From: Micavibrio aeruginosavorus
GTDB lineage: Bacteria > Pseudomonadota > Alphaproteobacteria > Micavibrionales > Micavibrionaceae
Direction: 5' to 3'
Assembly (NCBI GenBank): GCA_003241285.1
Contig: QFOT01000050.1
Coordinates: forward strand, 1 to 13,800
Length of the DNA: 13,800 bases
The stretch's first letter is position 1. The number at the start of each line of letters is the position of its first letter. This document shows, piece by piece, positions 12,640 to 13,800 of this stretch. Below the pieces are notes generated by a model. It saw nothing but the letters and a program-made list of their open reading frames with translations. It did no database searches and was not told the DNA's origin. Made by a program: the position numbers and the translations under genes.

Positions 12640-13800
12640 TTATTTCAGGCCTGTTGGAATTTTTTCATTGGCCCAGCAATCTTCCAGCTTCTGCGCTTCG
12701 CGGATAACGTGGAAGTCGCTGCCATTGACCAGAACTTCCGCAATGAAGGGGCGGGAATTATAGGTGCTGGACATAACGGACCCGTAAGCTCCTGCATTCA
12801 TGATGGCAAGTAGATCGCCGCGCTGAAATTCGGGCAGGTCGCGGTCCAGCGCCAGATAATCGCCCGTTTCGCAGACAGGGCCGACGATATCGCAGGGCGA
12901 GGTGTCGCCATCTGTTTCAACGACAGGCATAATCTTGTGATAGGCGTCATATAATGTCGGACGGATCAGATCGTTCATAGCGGCATCGACGATAACAAAG
13001 CGTTTCGATGTACGGGGCTTGTTGAAAATAACGCTGGTGAGCAGGCAACCGGCTTCAGCGATCAGTATACGGCCCGGCTCGAGCGCGATTTTAACGTCGA
13101 GGGGCGAGAAAATCTCATGGATCATTTGCCCGTATTCCTGAAGATCGGGAAAAGGTTCGTCCTGATAGGGAATCCATAACCCGCCGCCGAGGTCGACCTG
13201 AGTGACGGTCGCGCCATGATAACGCAGTTTTTGCACGAGATCCGACATTTTAAAGAAGGCTTCGCGGAAAGGTTCGAGTGAGGGAACGCCGGACCCGATA
13301 TGCATGCTGATCGCGTTCAGGCGCAAATAAGGGTGATCCTCATATTGCTTGAACAGGCGGAAAACCTCGTCTTCCATCAGGCCGAATTTATTTTCTTCTT
13401 CGCCGGTGCTGGTTTTTTCATGCGCGCCGCTCTCGACGTCCGGCGTAAAGCGCAGGGCGATGTGAACGGTTTTCTTGAAATCGCGGGAGATTTCATCAAG
13501 GCGCGAAAGCTCTGCCTCGGACTCGACATTGATCTGGTGAATGCCTTTATCGAGGGCAAGGCGCAGTTCGTGATCCGTTTTGCCGACGCCGGAGAAAATA
13601 ATCTTGTCGGCTGGAATGCCGGCGGCAAGGCAGCGGATAAGTTCGCCGCCCGAAACGATATCCATGCCGGTGCCAAGCCCGCCCAGATAATTCAAAATAG
13701 CCAGATTGCTGTTTGATTTGCAGGCAAAGGCGATAAACGGTTTCTTATCTTCCGGCCATGGCGCGGTAACGGCTTCTATAAGGCGCGTTACGCGGTCTTT
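12640..13800 (-). CDS. lysA: Diaminopimelate decarboxylase LysA, lacking its N-terminus (cut by window edge)
   Basis: LysA decarboxylates meso-diaminopimelate to L-lysine, using PLP, in the cytosol. The minus-strand frame is open from the window edge to a TAA at 12640-12642, giving 386 residues of a usual 410-430. A TTG at 13695 is not a true start, because the frame continues upstream with family sequence: 'FIAFACKSNSNLAIL' carries the Schiff-base lysine (codon 13719-13717). Other motifs are 'GTGMDIVSGGEL', 'SMHIGSGV', 'VDLGGGLWIPY', 'LEPGR', 'GPVCETGDYLALDRDLP' (active-site Cys) and 'AGAYGSVMSSTYNSRP' (Tyr near PLP). 'CKSN' replaces the commoner 'K-A-N' wording at the PLP lysine. It is followed by the DUF4175-type gene in the same orientation, probably in one operon. 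Confidence 0.96.
   Translation of the reverse strand, partial: KDRVTRLIEAVTAPWPEDKKPFIAFACKSNSNLAILNYLGGLGTGMDIVSGGELIRCLAAGIPADKIIFSGVGKTDHELRLALDKGIHQINVESEAELSRLDEISRDFKKTVHIALRFTPDVESGAHEKTSTGEEENKFGLMEDEVFRLFKQYEDHPYLRLNAISMHIGSGVPSLEPFREAFFKMSDLVQKLRYHGATVTQVDLGGGLWIPYQDEPFPDLQEYGQMIHEIFSPLDVKIALEPGRILIAEAGCLLTSVIFNKPRTSKRFVIVDAAMNDLIRPTLYDAYHKIMPVVETDGDTSPCDIVGPVCETGDYLALDRDLPEFQRGDLLAIMNAGAYGSVMSSTYNSRPFIAEVLVNGSDFHVIREAQKLEDCWANEKIPTGLK

Noticed and set aside
13693..13695. TTG as the start of lysA
   Set aside because: The frame continues upstream to the window edge with LysA family sequence including the PLP lysine, so this is an internal leucine.
13300..13716. Plus-strand frame of 138 codons
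   Set aside because: Antisense to lysA, whose active-site motifs fix the coding strand.
1..13800. CRISPR arrays, tRNA or rRNA genes, transposases, phage genes, toxin-antitoxin pairs
   Set aside because: Nothing with regular spaced repeats, RNA-gene sequence or such domains was seen; almost all of the window is taken by housekeeping or envelope genes.
1..13800. A wholly new defence or mobile system
   Set aside because: Gene order and families fit conserved alphaproteobacterial chromosome segments; no cluster of unfamiliar genes with unlike composition is present.

Overview
The window reads as ordinary, tightly packed chromosomal DNA from an alphaproteobacterium. The case rests on several families largely or only known from that class that sit together: a DUF2125-type envelope protein, a DUF4175/TIGR02302-type protein beside lysA, a short plsC with an H-x4-E motif, the conserved methyltransferase that begins 'MYRSIYDLKVFYNSPSG', and a chorismate mutase paired with a HisC-type aminotransferase. 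Base composition is moderate and looks even across the window. I cannot place the organism below class; a free-living or predatory lineage outside the GC-rich Rhizobiales is possible, but this is a guess. I saw no tRNA, rRNA, CRISPR array, transposase or phage gene.

Left part (1-5717). The 5' end of secA runs leftward off the window from a recognisable promoter. Diverging from it is a membrane-anchored parvulin-type peptidyl-prolyl isomerase that ends in a strong rho-independent terminator. After the terminator come a 91-bp palindromic intergenic repeat and a short 10-bp tandem repeat. Then a rightward gene string follows: MutT-type Nudix hydrolase, conserved methyltransferase, chorismate mutase with an apparently degenerate prephenate-dehydratase-like tail, and HisC-type aminotransferase. 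The last two overlap by 4 bp and link chorismate to aromatic amino acid (and possibly histidine) synthesis.

Middle part (5754-9493). A leftward envelope operon is transcribed ftsE-ftsX-ydcF-plsC-DUF2125, with overlaps or gaps of -4, 2, 8 and -4 nt. FtsEX is the division ABC complex that controls peptidoglycan hydrolases. YdcF-type (DUF218), PlsC and DUF2125 proteins are all predicted membrane or envelope proteins, so the operon joins division to envelope and phospholipid synthesis.

Right part (9562-13800). A zinc-ribbon, single-pass membrane protein diverges from ftsE behind a plausible promoter. It converges, with 1 bp between stop codons, on a large DUF4175/TIGR02302-type membrane protein with a glutamine- and methionine-rich coiled-coil region. 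Upstream of that in the same orientation is lysA (diaminopimelate decarboxylase), cut by the window edge. LysA consumes meso-DAP, the peptidoglycan cross-linking residue, to make lysine.

I found no clearly new multi-gene system. The points most worth a second look are the C-terminal domain of the chorismate mutase, a perfect 12-bp inverted repeat inside the DUF4175 gene, the palindromic repeat where I would expect argJ, and the co-transcribed but poorly characterised envelope genes.
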